Part shown: positions 18,601 through 26,982 of the stretch, one piece after another | Numbering within the stretch: position 1 is the stretch's first letter | How the letters are laid out: every line of letters starts with the position of its first letter | DNA from: Intoshia linei | Lineage: Eukaryota > Orthonectida > Rhopaluridae | Direction: 5' to 3' | NCBI GenBank assembly: GCA_001642005.1 | Contig: LWCA01000450.1 | Coordinates: 1 to 26,982 of the forward strand | DNA length: 26,982 bases | Position numbers and translations under genes: made by a program | Notes under the pieces: generated by a model | The model's database searches: none | What the model saw: the letters and a program-made list of their open reading frames with translations, nothing else | What the model was told of the DNA's origin: nothing

Positions 18601-20560
18601 ACGGAGGGTTACAGTAAAAGTAGGTGTGGGTAACATCAAAAAGGTAGAATGACTCACTATTAACCATATCGTTTAATATATTTAATAAATTCTTATGATT
18701 TATTCAATGTAATTAAAATGCTATAGAGCACTTTTGTCACTTTTATTCATAACTATTTTTTTCTTGGTGATTTTAAAAAAAAAATGACAATTTGGCTTTT
18801 TGACCCGTAAGATGTTAGTTTCGAAGGTTGAAATTTATCTTACTAACACCCTCAGACAAAAATGTTATAAAAATGTGAATTTTATAAAATTCTAAGACCG
18901 GTAGTTATTGAAATAAACGATAACACGCACACACAGACAAACAAAGCATACTATAATATGCTTTATTATTTTTTCCGTCCGTCACACATTAACACCGTCT
19001 GGTATAGTACACCAAAAATAATGATACATTATAATAGTTGATGGTTTCCTTATAATAAAATAATTCTGTATAAAATTTTAATTTACCCTATCAATCTCTT
19101 GTATCGGTCCTTTCATTCTTTTCGAAACTTTCTATAATATACATTAATACATTATATATACAACTCCCAATTCATTTAATCATAGATATTTCACCAGGGG
19201 TTCAAAAAATTGAATCACTTTTGAAACCCTTAAGACAATGACGAGAGCTTAACGATTATTGTCCCAAATTAAATTGATATTGTAACATAATTTATATTTT
19301 AATATACCGATTTAACCAATTTGTGTATTTTCATTGATAAATATTTAGAGTCACTCTTGTTTATATATGAAAAACATCGATCTAAACATATTTTACTATT
19401 CTTTACAATAAATTAATTTCTAAAGTAAAATCAACTAAATTACTAATAAGGTTGATCTGAAAAAATATCAATTTTGACAAGTGGTAACTGGCATAATTTA
19501 TAATTAATAACACAAATTAATGACTTTAATTGAAATTCCAGTAATAAAAAATTATTTCATAAACATGAACAGTCGATTCACTATAGTGGAGAGATAAAAG
19601 TGGAACAGTCAAATGAAATGGTGGATCCTATATACTATTTAAAAAAATTTGGGTTACTTTATACATTATTTAATCCAGTGTCCCGGAATACACTGAGTTT
19701 ACTTTGAGTTACCATACTAGAGTAAAAAAATTTCATTTACAATACCAAAATTTTTTCCAACATCACCTATTATTTAAAATGATAGGTTACATAACGGTCG
19801 GTATTCCATTCATATGCCTATCCCTCTCTTACGCCTTTCATCTATTTAATATTGATTGTTACATCTCGAAAATGGGGATAAACAATAATGTTAGAAATTG
19901 ATTATATTACATACAAGTAGTGATTGTGATTTCCTGGGAAATGACAAAAGTCGAGAACCGGGAAATTAAATTTTTAATTTCCCGGAAAAAATAAAAAATT
20001 TTTATTCATATATAATATAGAAGCATTAAAAATTTTAGAGACCTTAATTAATTTTAGAAACAAATAGAAATTTAATTAATTAAATAACACGAATTTAGAT
20101 TGAAATTTACAAATTTAATTAGAAAAAAATTTTTTTATTTTAGATTGTTGAATTCCATCCTATAATTAATGCAAAATAATATATTTTTAAGTCTGTTCGT
20201 TTTGTCAATGTAATTCATCCAATTGATCATTAAATTAGATCAAGATTTAAATTAATCATTTATAAAGACTACATTTATGAAGTGGTCACTTTTGAAAAAA
20301 ACATTATATAAAAAAAAATGTCATTTGAATTTTAGAATTTGAAGTTGATACAGCTATATATTAAAATGTGAGCTATTTTAAATAAAATCAATGTTAAATA
20401 TTTCATTTAATCATGAAACAGATAAAAAATTACTTTCCATTTTTTCAAGCGAATATCCTTTCTCTACCCATCTTAAAGCATGAAGTAGTAGTTTTGATTC
20501 ATTTTCGCATTTAATGTGAGATATGTATTTCCTAATACTATCAGTATATTCTTGATACAT
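15651..20560 (-). CDS. PRPF3: U4/U6 snRNP protein Prp3, near-complete, at least 12 exons
   Basis: Minus-strand exons: 20560-20434 (probable exon 1), then 19131-19087, 17831-17724, 17681-17578, 17358-17265, 17124-16964, 16922-16453, 16414-16315, 16271-16158, 16122-16004, 15967-15884, 15838-15651. The eleven exons from 19131 on are in continuous phase (528 aa). Diagnostic blocks: [143 protein letters not shown]. Exon 1 encodes [28 protein letters not shown], which fits the N-terminal PWI-like domain. Its phase (1) does not meet the next exon (0), so at least one exon in 19132-20433 is unresolved. Prp3 binds U4/U6 snRNA duplexes in the tri-snRNP in the nucleus. Seven introns are 35-45 nt. Confidence 0.93.
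17946..17985. mobile_element. hAT-type terminus
   Basis: CAGTGTTTCCCAACTGTGG followed by CCCCGGCCG is a typical hAT left end in a PRPF3 intron. The matching right end was not found before repeat copy E. Confidence 0.45.
18370..18965 (+). repeat. interspersed repeat family, copy E
   Basis: The AAATTCTAGG..TTTTTCATTTTTTAAAAACAA block appears near 18410 and again near 18540 as an internal duplication. It is followed by TTTTTGACCCGTAAGATG, TTTTATAAAATTCTAAGACC and the tail ACACACAGACAAACAAAGCA. It lies in the 1255-bp PRPF3 intron 17832-19086. Confidence 0.75.
19132..20433. other. repeat-poor intron region of PRPF3 with an unresolved exon
   Basis: Phase requires at least one more PRPF3 exon here on the minus strand. 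The best weak candidates are a ~21-nt exon near 20356-20374 (reads HILIYS) and a longer exon 1 running to GAAAGTAATTTTTTATCT. Neither is conclusive. A CCCGG-rich fragment (19925-19990) related to 26636-26702 also lies here; I see nothing else. Confidence 0.4.
19925..19990. repeat. CCCGG-rich repeat fragment, copy 1
   Basis: It contains TTTCCTGGGAAATGAC, GAACCGGGAAATTAAA and AATTTCCCGGAAAA, short inverted CCCGG(G)AAAT units. Similar units appear at 26636-26702. Confidence 0.45.
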
Positions 20561-20667
20561 TTTTTCTTATTGCTTGATAAAATGTAATTTCAAATTTTAA
20601 TTGTAAATGTAAAATATAAAACTAAAGTATCGTTCATATCAATATTTATTAGTAACCATCTTTATAA
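20561..20667. promoter_or_regulatory. 107-bp divergent gap between PRPF3 and WBP4
   Basis: The probable PRPF3 start (minus, 20560-20558) and the WBP4 start (plus, 20668) are only 107 bp apart. The gap must hold both 5' UTRs and a shared promoter, unless one gene has an upstream non-coding exon. It is about 80% A+T with no motif I can name. Confidence 0.55.
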
Positions 20668-23465
20668 ATGTCTGAGCGTTGGGTATCTCTTGGAAAGAAA
20701 CATTGTCGATACTGCAAATGCTACATTACCAATAATAAATCAGTATGTTTGAATTTTAAGTGAAAATCTTTTATTCATCAGTTTTGTATTGTATTGACAA
20801 TTTTTAATTAAAATTGATTTTATCATTTTAGTCTATTAACTTTCATGAAAGCGGAAAAAATCATAAAAAAAATGTTGAAAATTATTTGAGTTCGGTAATT
20901 AATTTATTTTTTATATTTTTTTTTATTTTATAACAATTTCGTGTAGGTAGCTCGAAATGGTAGATTAAATATGGCTGCTAAAGCGGAAAAAGATAAATGC
21001 TTGTCAAGTATTGAACAAGTAAGTTGTATAACCTTGTCTAGAATTATATTTTAAATTATGTTTAACATTGTTTTCAACTTTCCACGAATCGATATTTTTA
21101 TTTACTCAATTTATTTATTTGAGTTACGATATGTCAAAACGGATATGAAATTTATCCATATACTTCGTGGATCGTGGAAAAATATGCGGACAAATATCAT
21201 TGATAACGTACTAAAACATATGTTATTTTAAACGGTTGTAATTTATCTTGTGATCACTGGTTCACCATCACGAGCTTAGGGAATAATATTACTTTGGGAT
21301 AAAGTTTTAGGTTAAAATCGTAACTGAATGTATGTGTTTATTATTAAATTTAATTTAGGCCGCCAGAACAGCCATGAAACGAGATGTTGAAGCTAACCCA
21401 GGCGCTATGCGAAGATATGATTATAAATTAGTAGATGATAACACCTTTTTATCAAAAAAAAAACCAAAAATATGTACAATATTTGCTCCACAGCTCGTCA
21501 ACTCTATAACTCGCCATTAATTTAAAATATTAAAAGGTTTTATCTAATTTTTCTATAGTTTTAAATTCTCTATCTCGTCAACTTTCTCTAAATCCCAAGA
21601 ATGGCGAGTTATAGATACAATACTGTATATTTTATTTATTATTTATAAAATTTATTTTGTAATATTATAGTTGATTATGTGAAGCCGTCAGGAGTTCCAT
21701 CATATGAAGACGCGGTTATTTTTATATTATGATTTTATTATTGATGACTAGTGTTTTTGGGTTGGGTTTTAGGTCATTAAGTCGTTAAGTGGACGAATCA
21801 GCCCCGTAGGGGTGATTTTTCTTAAATTTCATAAAAATATATACAAATGTAATCTGAAAATTATTACATATTACATTTTTTTAAAGATTTCTTAAAATGG
21901 TATTTTTTCCTTAAAGGTTTGCTAAAATTTGATTTTTTTCTTTAAGGATTGGTAAAAGTGAATTTGTTCTTAAAAGTGGATTTTTTCCTTGAGAATTGGT
22001 TAAAGTGACTCCGTGATATTCAAATAAAATGTAGAAAAATTTTTATCTACTTTTTACCAGGATAAAAAAATATTATATTTCTTTTGTTTTATAAGTCTTT
22101 TTTCTTTTATCTCTCATTAAAACCATTATAAAATAATCCCTTTTTCCAATATTTTTTTGACAAATTCACTTAATCAAACCACAAAATAAAAAATCCAATT
22201 TTATCAAAAAATGTTGACAAAAATCCTTTAATTTTTTTATCAATGTTTTATATTTTATGTTTCCTTTGAGACCAAAAAAAATAAATATTTTGAAATGGTG
22301 GTCCGTAGTGCTTGCTCGAGAAATTTAAATATTCTTAAATTTAAAATTATATTTGAAAATTTTCTAAAATTTTGTTTGTTATATGAATGCAAAACTAAAA
22401 TATTCAAAGAATAATTATTTTTAATTGTCGCTAATAAATTTAAGCATGTAAAAACAAAATAATTTTAGTTATTACAATGAAAAAACAACATTAAATTTTA
22501 CGGTAATTCAATTGAGTTGTATGATTTAATTTATTAATTTGGTATTAGATTTATTCTTTATATAATATGATTACCGCTATGTTCTACGAAAATTTATAAG
22601 ACTATTTTAAGTGAGAAAACGAAAAGGCCAAATGCTTTATTTGGGGTACAATGATGAATTATTTTCTTATATAAGTTTTTTCTATATTATTTTAGATAAC
22701 ACCTGGCAAGACTTTTGACGAATTGAATAAATCAATCCAAGAAAATATAGAAAAATTAAAAACCCGAGCAATTTTGTAAGTAATTATCACAACTAAAACT
22801 ACGGTAGTCGAGTTTCTCTTTATGGTGGCGCGACGAAATTTGAAATTTGGTGTAAAATGAGAAGTCGTTTTTCCAAATTATCGTTTAAATAAATATGTTT
22901 TTGAATATCATAACTATTTTGGGTGTTCAATTTAAAATGTCAAGTTAAGACTCTTGGAATTTGGAGACTGATTAGGGTTATATGAAACTACTCATCGTTT
23001 GTGAATTTTTAGAATTTCAGTGGTTTATTTTTTATTTACGGACGACCTCTAGCTTTGTAGGTCGGCTCTGGTCATTACATTTCCATAAATATGGCATACA
23101 TTATATAATTCCACATAAAATATTTTAGAGACCAGATGACCGCTGAAAGCGAATCACAACACGTAGGCTTATGGAAAAGGGTAGTCAAACCTTTCAAAGA
23201 ATTGGAACCAAAAATGTTTATATTATAATTATTCAATAATTTATCTTGATTAATTTTCTAATTCCATTCTAGTGAGAAACCAATAAAATTGGATTTACCT
23301 GAACAGTGGAAGCCAATTGAAAAAGTAATTGAATATCAAAGCGATTTTCACAAAGAAGATATTTTACTGAAACCAAAAAAAATTGATAAAATTATTTCAA
23401 CCGGCCAAGTTAACTTTAAAAAACGTAAAATTAAACTAAAAATTGAAACCAACTTTGATACTTAG
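20668..23465 (+). CDS. WBP4: WBP4/FBP21-like spliceosomal U1-type zinc-finger protein lacking WW domains, 8 exons
   Basis: Exons: 20668-20742, 20832-20894, 20947-21018, 21359-21473, 21671-21714, 22696-22775, 23129-23215, 23273-23465; phases close to 729 nt, 242 aa. Residues 12-36 form a U1/matrin-type finger, Cys13-Cys16-His30-His36 (HCRYCKCYI..FHESGKNHKKN), nearly identical in layout to human WBP4 (CDYCKCWI..FHERGKNHKEN). The following helix, LSSIEQAARTAMKRDVEANP, matches LAAMEAAALKAYQEDLKRL-type sequence of the family. Next come KKKPKIFDYVKPSG, a lysine-rich GLWKRVVKPF stretch, and a basic end VNFKKRKIKLKIE. Human WBP4 binds spliceosomal B-complex proteins through two WW domains; none is visible here, including in the 981-bp intron 21715-22695. 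Two splice donors are weak (gttatt at 21715, gtttat at 23216). Another U1-type finger protein is possible but less likely. Confidence 0.8.
21504..21614. mobile_element. 111-bp inverted-repeat element in WBP4 intron 4
   Basis: CTATAACTCGCCATT (21504-21518) is perfectly repeated inverted as AATGGCGAGTTATAG (21600-21614). A CTCGTCAACT motif also occurs beside the left arm (21494-21503) and internally (~21573-21582). It is small enough to be a foldback miniature element. No clear target duplication. Confidence 0.6.
21885..22015 (+). repeat. ~30-bp tandem repeat, locus 2
   Basis: About four diverged units follow one another. Each starts TAAAATGG or TAAAATTTG, runs through TTTTTTCCTT and ends in AAGGTTTGC or AAGGATTGG; one unit is shortened. 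It lies in WBP4 intron 5. The unit resembles parts of 14990-15110. Confidence 0.65.
22903..23075 (+). repeat. dispersed repeat pair, copy 1 (copy 2 at 26203-26360)
   Basis: GAATATCATAACTATTTTG..TTTAAAATGTCAAG..AAGACTCTTGGAA parallels 26203-26265, and CGACCTCTAGCTTTGTAGG..CTCTGG loosely parallels 26327-26360. It lies in WBP4 intron 6. Confidence 0.5.
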
Positions 23466-23509
23466 TTTTAAAGATTTTCATAAACATGTTTCTGTATTTA
23501 TCAATATTG

Positions 23510-23518
23510 TTTATTAAA
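23510..23518. promoter_or_regulatory. overlapping poly(A) signals of WBP4 (+) and tetraspanin (-)
   Basis: The nonamer TTTATTAAA reads ATTAAA on the plus strand (23513-23518, 47 nt past the WBP4 stop) and AATAAA on the minus strand (23515-23510, 33 nt past the tetraspanin stop). Confidence 0.5.
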
Positions 23519-23548
23519 TTGTAAATTTTGTAAAATTTAAGTATACAC

Positions 23549-24503
23549 TTATGTAGTCGTCGTTTCTTTAGATTGCTTAATCGGTTTTTCTTCGTTGCAT
23601 ATTAATGCGTCAGTGTTTCTTAGAGGTATAGATTCCTGGTCATATTCTTTTTTTGTTATGTTTATTTTATGTCGTACCAGGAATATCATTATTAATGATA
23701 ACAACTAAATTGTGGTATAGAAAATACATTATAGATTTCTTTCAATGTTAAAATTACCTGAATAAAAAGTATAAATGCATAAATACTCCAAATCCAAATG
23801 TATTGTTTTTCCCACCATATTTTTAGTATATTGAAACATCCCTATATTTGTATAATTTATAATTATGTAATATACATCAGTGATTTTTAAAATCGGTCTA
23901 TAGAATTTGCAAGAACTCTTATGAATTTTACTGACAAAACTACATAATAAGTAGTATATTTGATGCATTAATTTTTAGTTCCAGCCAACATTTTATAATT
24001 GGATACAACCATGCGGAAAACCCTGGTGTATTATGATTCATTTAGAAGCTTTTAGCTGTGAAAATTTTCGTATTAATTGTTAATATGGTGGATAACGTGT
24101 TTTAAGTTTAAAAAAATCACTAATGTTATCGTATTTGTGTAATTTTATAAGATATAAAACAAGTCTGTATTGCATTACATTTCTGTAGAGATGATAATTT
24201 CCATTCACTTTGTCTAATATATTTAATGTGTCCATTTCGTATTGACATGCCATTCCTGCTTCAGGTATGGGATAGAAGGGGTTATCGTTACTGAGTTTGC
24301 AACATGTAAATGGAATTAATATCTAAAATTAACTGTTAATATTTATAATCTAATATAACTTAAAAATGTGTGTAAAATAGTCATATACAGTAATGTCTCG
24401 CTATAAGTTAAAATAAATAATATATTACATCCGGTGCTACCATATCCAATCGAAATTGACTATTTCTGTAATCTATTGGTCCGTCCACCCCACAACATTG
24501 AAA
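23549..24503 (-). CDS. tetraspanin, C-terminal half (large loop, TM4, tail); 5' exons not found
   Basis: Minus-strand exons 24503-24429, 24322-24179, 23841-23758 and 23704-23549 join in phase 0 to give 152 C-terminal residues ending in TAA (23551-23549). The large extracellular loop shows the tetraspanin signature FQCCGVDGPIDY, a second FTCCK pair, MACQYE and finally RNGCFNIL, i.e. the CCG ... CC ... GC cysteine pattern. TM4 is YIWIWSIYAFILFI followed by LLSLIMIFLV. A basic cytoplasmic tail (RHKINITKKEY..) of about 42 residues closes the protein. Tetraspanins organise membrane microdomains with integrins and other receptors. The exons for TM1-TM3 and the first loop helix were not found between 24504 and the window end; they probably lie beyond the intronic repeats. 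The particular tetraspanin subfamily cannot be named. It converges on WBP4 with 83 bp between stops. Confidence 0.9.
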
Positions 24504-24559
24504 CTAAATTTAAAATTTAATGAATTATTAAACCGTTAATTGACTAAAAATATTATAAT

Positions 24560-25355
24560 TGGTTAACGGTTAACTGTGGGTGTTTGTGTGTAACCATTTA
24601 TTGAAAAAGTTGACAGTCGCAGGATTTAAAAAAACCCAATTTCTAATACAGTTTTCTTAGTACGTGTTTTTATCTTTTCGTTTTTTAGTTTCAGAATTAG
24701 AGTTCTTCAAGGTAAAAAAGCCACTTTTCCCTTTTGTTTAAAAAACAAAGCAGCCTAAAAATTTAATAAAATATACATTCTGGGACGGGTTTTTAAATCA
24801 TTAACATTAATATCAGCCTCAAAAACGCATACCTTCATGGTCAAAACCACAAATTACCGTTTGTTTTAAAAATGAAAACAGCCCTAAAATTTAAAAAAAA
24901 TACAGATGGTGAAGTTGTATCATGTTAAGACACACATAAAAATTTTAATCTGAGTAAGTGACGCCTTCACGGTCAAAAAATTAGGATTGTACTATTTTTT
25001 CTTTACTTTTAATATTATACACACCTACTGTCTAATAAGTTAAAAAAATGGGATAAAATTTTTTTTAAAATTATTTACACAAATGTTAACTAAATAAATT
25101 TAACGTGGAATAATTCACTTTAAATTAAAAGATAATGTGACATGACGGGTCCATGTGTAACAATTTGGAATCACTCCAATAAAGGATTGATAATAGTGAA
25201 CAGTAGGATTAAATTAGATTTTCAACGTGAATTTATTGTTTTGGTAGAAAAAAAATGTCCGCCCTCGGCAGAGCTAAGATGCTGTTTGTACGAAGTTTAT
25301 AACAGTCAAGCTAGTTATAAATATAAATACTTGAAAAGTTTAAATTAAAAAATGA
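24560..25355 (-). repeat. interspersed repeat family, copy B (fullest copy, ~0.8 kb)
   Basis: On the minus strand it runs from the head CTTTTCAAGTATTTATATTT (~25340) through CGTACAAAC..GCTCTGCCGAGG, TTATTAGACAGTAGGTGTGT (~25032), and two GGGCTG/AGGCTG-TTTT blocks. It finishes in a tail TCAATAAATGGTTACACACA (~24590) that resembles the ATTGAAATAAACGATAACAC tails of copies D and E. It thus joins the head-type and tail-type copies into one family. There is no coding potential beyond short chance frames. Confidence 0.75.
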
Positions 25356-25369
25356 TTCCCAGTTCAATA

Positions 25370-25425
25370 GCAAAAATTTCTCCAAGCCCTCTAAGAAAGG
25401 TTTCTGTACGTTAGGTTCGACTATA
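25370..25425. repeat. short dispersed repeat, copy 2
   Basis: It contains GTACGTTAGGTTCGAC identical to 6411-6426, preceded by a related AAATTTC..AGCCCTCTAAGAAAGG stretch. It directly follows repeat copy B. Confidence 0.5.
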
Positions 25426-25632
25426 GAGGTAATAACTATACAGAATGTCATCAAACTAATCATTATATAAATTCACTTAATTAAATTTTTAACATACTCA
25501 GATTTGGCCTAAGCAGTAGTAAAATTAGTAAAGTAATTAGATTACACAGATAAATGTGTAAAGTCCCTTCAAAGTACTGTGACATATTAGTACTAATTAG
25601 TAAATACCTGTAATGCATATGATATATTAATT

Positions 25633-25870
25633 CAGAGGTTCTCAAGTGCAGGTCCGCGGCCACAACCGGTTTTTATAGACAATTACAATTTTATAAAAAT
25701 TTGAAAACTATCAAATATTGCAACAACTACACAAAAATCTAGTGTAGTAACCAATATTTTGGTAATGTTTCATAGAAATTAAATTTTAAATGATAGGAAA
25801 AAATGTTTTATTATAATAATTATTGAAAAGTGAAATTACTGGATCGTGGTAAAAAAGTTGGGAACTCCTG
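25633..25870. mobile_element. hAT-type miniature transposon (238 bp)
   Basis: The left end CAGAGGTTCTCAAGTGCAGG (then TCCGCGGCC) and right end AAGTTGGGAACTCCTG form degenerate hAT inverted repeats. Internal GTCCGCGG and GGATCGTGG boxes are typical of these elements. The flanks TATTAATT and AATAAATA do not match well. Confidence 0.65.
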
Positions 25871-26202
25871 AATAAATATATAACTCAATTTTTTTGTATA
25901 ATAAACTACATTAAATTCAACTAAACTCCACATCGCTGTGATTGGATCGGTTCGATTAGTTTCCAATTTTCCACGTATCATTGTCCGAATTATTATTATA
26001 GTTTTAGTTCGAATCCATTCTATAATCTAAAATTTTAAATTATAATTTATTGTTAATAAATTGATAAATTATTATTATATTATAATTGATCAGAATAGTG
26101 CCAAACCTACCGTACCGAAACTCTTCGGGTTCTAATATTATTTTAAATGGGGTCGTATTTATTAAAATTATTAAGCATTTAAAAATACTATTTTAGAATA
26201 TA

Positions 26203-26360
26203 GAATATCATAACAATTTTGTGTTAAATTTAAAATGTCAAACCAAGAGCTTTGGAAAGGTGGCTATGGCTATGACACTACGCCACATTTGCTACATAAA
26301 TTTTTAGAAACTATTTTTCATTTTCGGTTGGCCTCGAGTTTGGTAAGTTCAGCTGTTGGT
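26203..26360 (+). repeat. dispersed repeat pair, copy 2
   Basis: GAATATCATAACAATTTTGTG..TTTAAAATGTCAAACCAAGAGC parallels 22903-22960. An ORF of 62 codons overlaps it, but nothing in its translation is recognisable. Confidence 0.5.
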
Positions 26361-26635
26361 AAAAAAGAAATGTATCTATCCAAATTATGTATTATGCATA
26401 ATTTGTATTGTACATTGTATTAGAGCCCTGCATGGGTTGATATTCTTCAATTCCTACCGATTTAACCGTTAAAATTTAAAATGTTTATTTATATATTTGT
26501 CTGTTTAGAATATATAAGTAAATGCTTCTGATTAACATGTATATAAAAATTTTAAAATTATCATGGATTTTATAAAAATGCAAATATTTTTTTGATACAC
26601 TTAATCTGTTCCTACTGTAATTGTGCCGGTACAAA

Positions 26636-26702
26636 ATTCCCGGGAAATTTAATTCTCGGAAATTATTAAATGTCCCGGGGTTTTTACGATTTCCCGGGAT
26701 TA
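26636..26702. repeat. CCCGGG-rich repeat fragment, copy 2
   Basis: TTCCCGGGAAATTTAATTC, GTCCCGGGG and TTTCCCGGGATT are short inverted units like those at 19925-19990. Confidence 0.45.
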
Positions 26703-26815
26703 TTCGTAAAAAATTGAAACATACATGTATTTGATTTATGTTTGTTATTACTATGAAAATATGATTATATTATAATATTTAAAATTGACCATTTCAAAAA
26801 TCTCACCACTAATAA

Positions 26816-26982
26816 AATGTAATCAAAAATAACATTTCAAGCCCTCATGGAAAAATTGACTTACACCGATATTCTTTTCAAAAATGCGATTTTACAAAAT
26901 CTTATGAACAAATCCACTTCATACAACCAAAAAATCTAATTTTCCAGCCCTTAATGGAAAAATATTTTTTTTCCAATACTTT
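26816..26982 (-). repeat. ~30-bp-period repeat, locus 3
   Basis: Read on the minus strand it contains TTTTTCCATGAGGGCTTGAA then ATGTTATTTTTGATT, and CATAAGATTTTGTAAAATCG, matching 15066-15104 and 14848-14870. It continues to the window edge. Confidence 0.6.

Larger units (their letters stand above)
25426..26982. other. repeat-rich flank beyond the tetraspanin exons
   Basis: I find no convincing exon on either strand. The stretch holds a hAT-type element (25633-25870), a dispersed repeat (26203-26360), a CCCGGG-rich fragment (26636-26702) and the ~30-bp-period repeat (26816-26982). Short open frames here look like chance. It is probably an intron of the tetraspanin gene, or its upstream flank. 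Confidence 0.45.

Noticed and set aside
25142-25348. Plus-strand ORF of 68 codons
   Set aside because: It lies wholly in repeat copy B; the inverted copy A has no matching open frame.
25365-25480. Minus-strand open stretch with hydrophobic SLMTFCIVITSIVEPN, considered as tetraspanin TM3
   Set aside because: Part of it is the repeat shared with 6350-6428, no acceptor/donor pair gives the phase needed, and typical TM3 residues are absent.

Overview
The window is nuclear DNA of a very AT-rich invertebrate animal. The evidence is spliced protein genes with GT..AG introns, animal-type signalling genes (a Csk tyrosine kinase and a tetraspanin), AATAAA/ATTAAA poly(A) signals and many transposon relics. 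Many introns are only 35-57 nt long, while others exceed 1-2 kb and are full of repeats. I cannot name the species. The porphyrin-pathway gene argues against parasites that have lost heme synthesis, such as nematodes and schistosomes.

Seven genes can be read by splicing. From left to right they are: (1) the 3' end of coproporphyrinogen-III oxidase (+, 427-679); (2) a complete 11-exon C-terminal Src kinase, Csk (-, 8439-776, 456 aa); (3) a complete two-exon GRWD1/Rrb1 ribosome-assembly WD40 protein (+, 8764-10046, 409 aa); (4) a complete 8-exon CIAO3/Nar1 cytosolic Fe-S assembly factor (-, 15570-10059, 418 aa); (5) PRPF3/Prp3, the U4/U6 snRNP protein (-, 20560-15651, nearly complete, with one N-terminal junction unresolved); (6) a complete 8-exon WBP4/FBP21-like spliceosomal zinc-finger protein (+, 20668-23465, 242 aa, no WW domain); and (7) the C-terminal half of a tetraspanin (-, 24503-23549). 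Exon boundaries were chosen by hand from splice motifs, reading phase and alignment to remembered family sequences. For genes 2, 3, 4 and 6 all phases close exactly.

The architecture is unusual. Gaps between neighbouring coding regions are tiny: 96 bp CPOX/Csk, 324 bp Csk/GRWD1, 12 bp GRWD1/CIAO3, 80 bp CIAO3/PRPF3, 107 bp PRPF3/WBP4 and 83 bp WBP4/tetraspanin. Nearly all mobile DNA therefore sits inside introns. It comprises hAT-type miniature elements (two with clean 8-bp target duplications, one with a 7/8 match), a decayed Tc1/mariner transposase, an unclassified ~0.8-kb repeat family with about seven copies or fragments, and a ~30-bp-period repeat at three loci.

Neighbouring genes may be coordinated. 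PRPF3 and WBP4, whose relatives both act in the spliceosome before catalytic activation, diverge from a 107-bp gap. PRPF3 and CIAO3 are head-to-tail with an 80-bp gap. GRWD1/CIAO3 and WBP4/tetraspanin are tail-to-tail with overlapping 3'-end signals. I saw no RNA genes, CRISPR arrays or viral genes.
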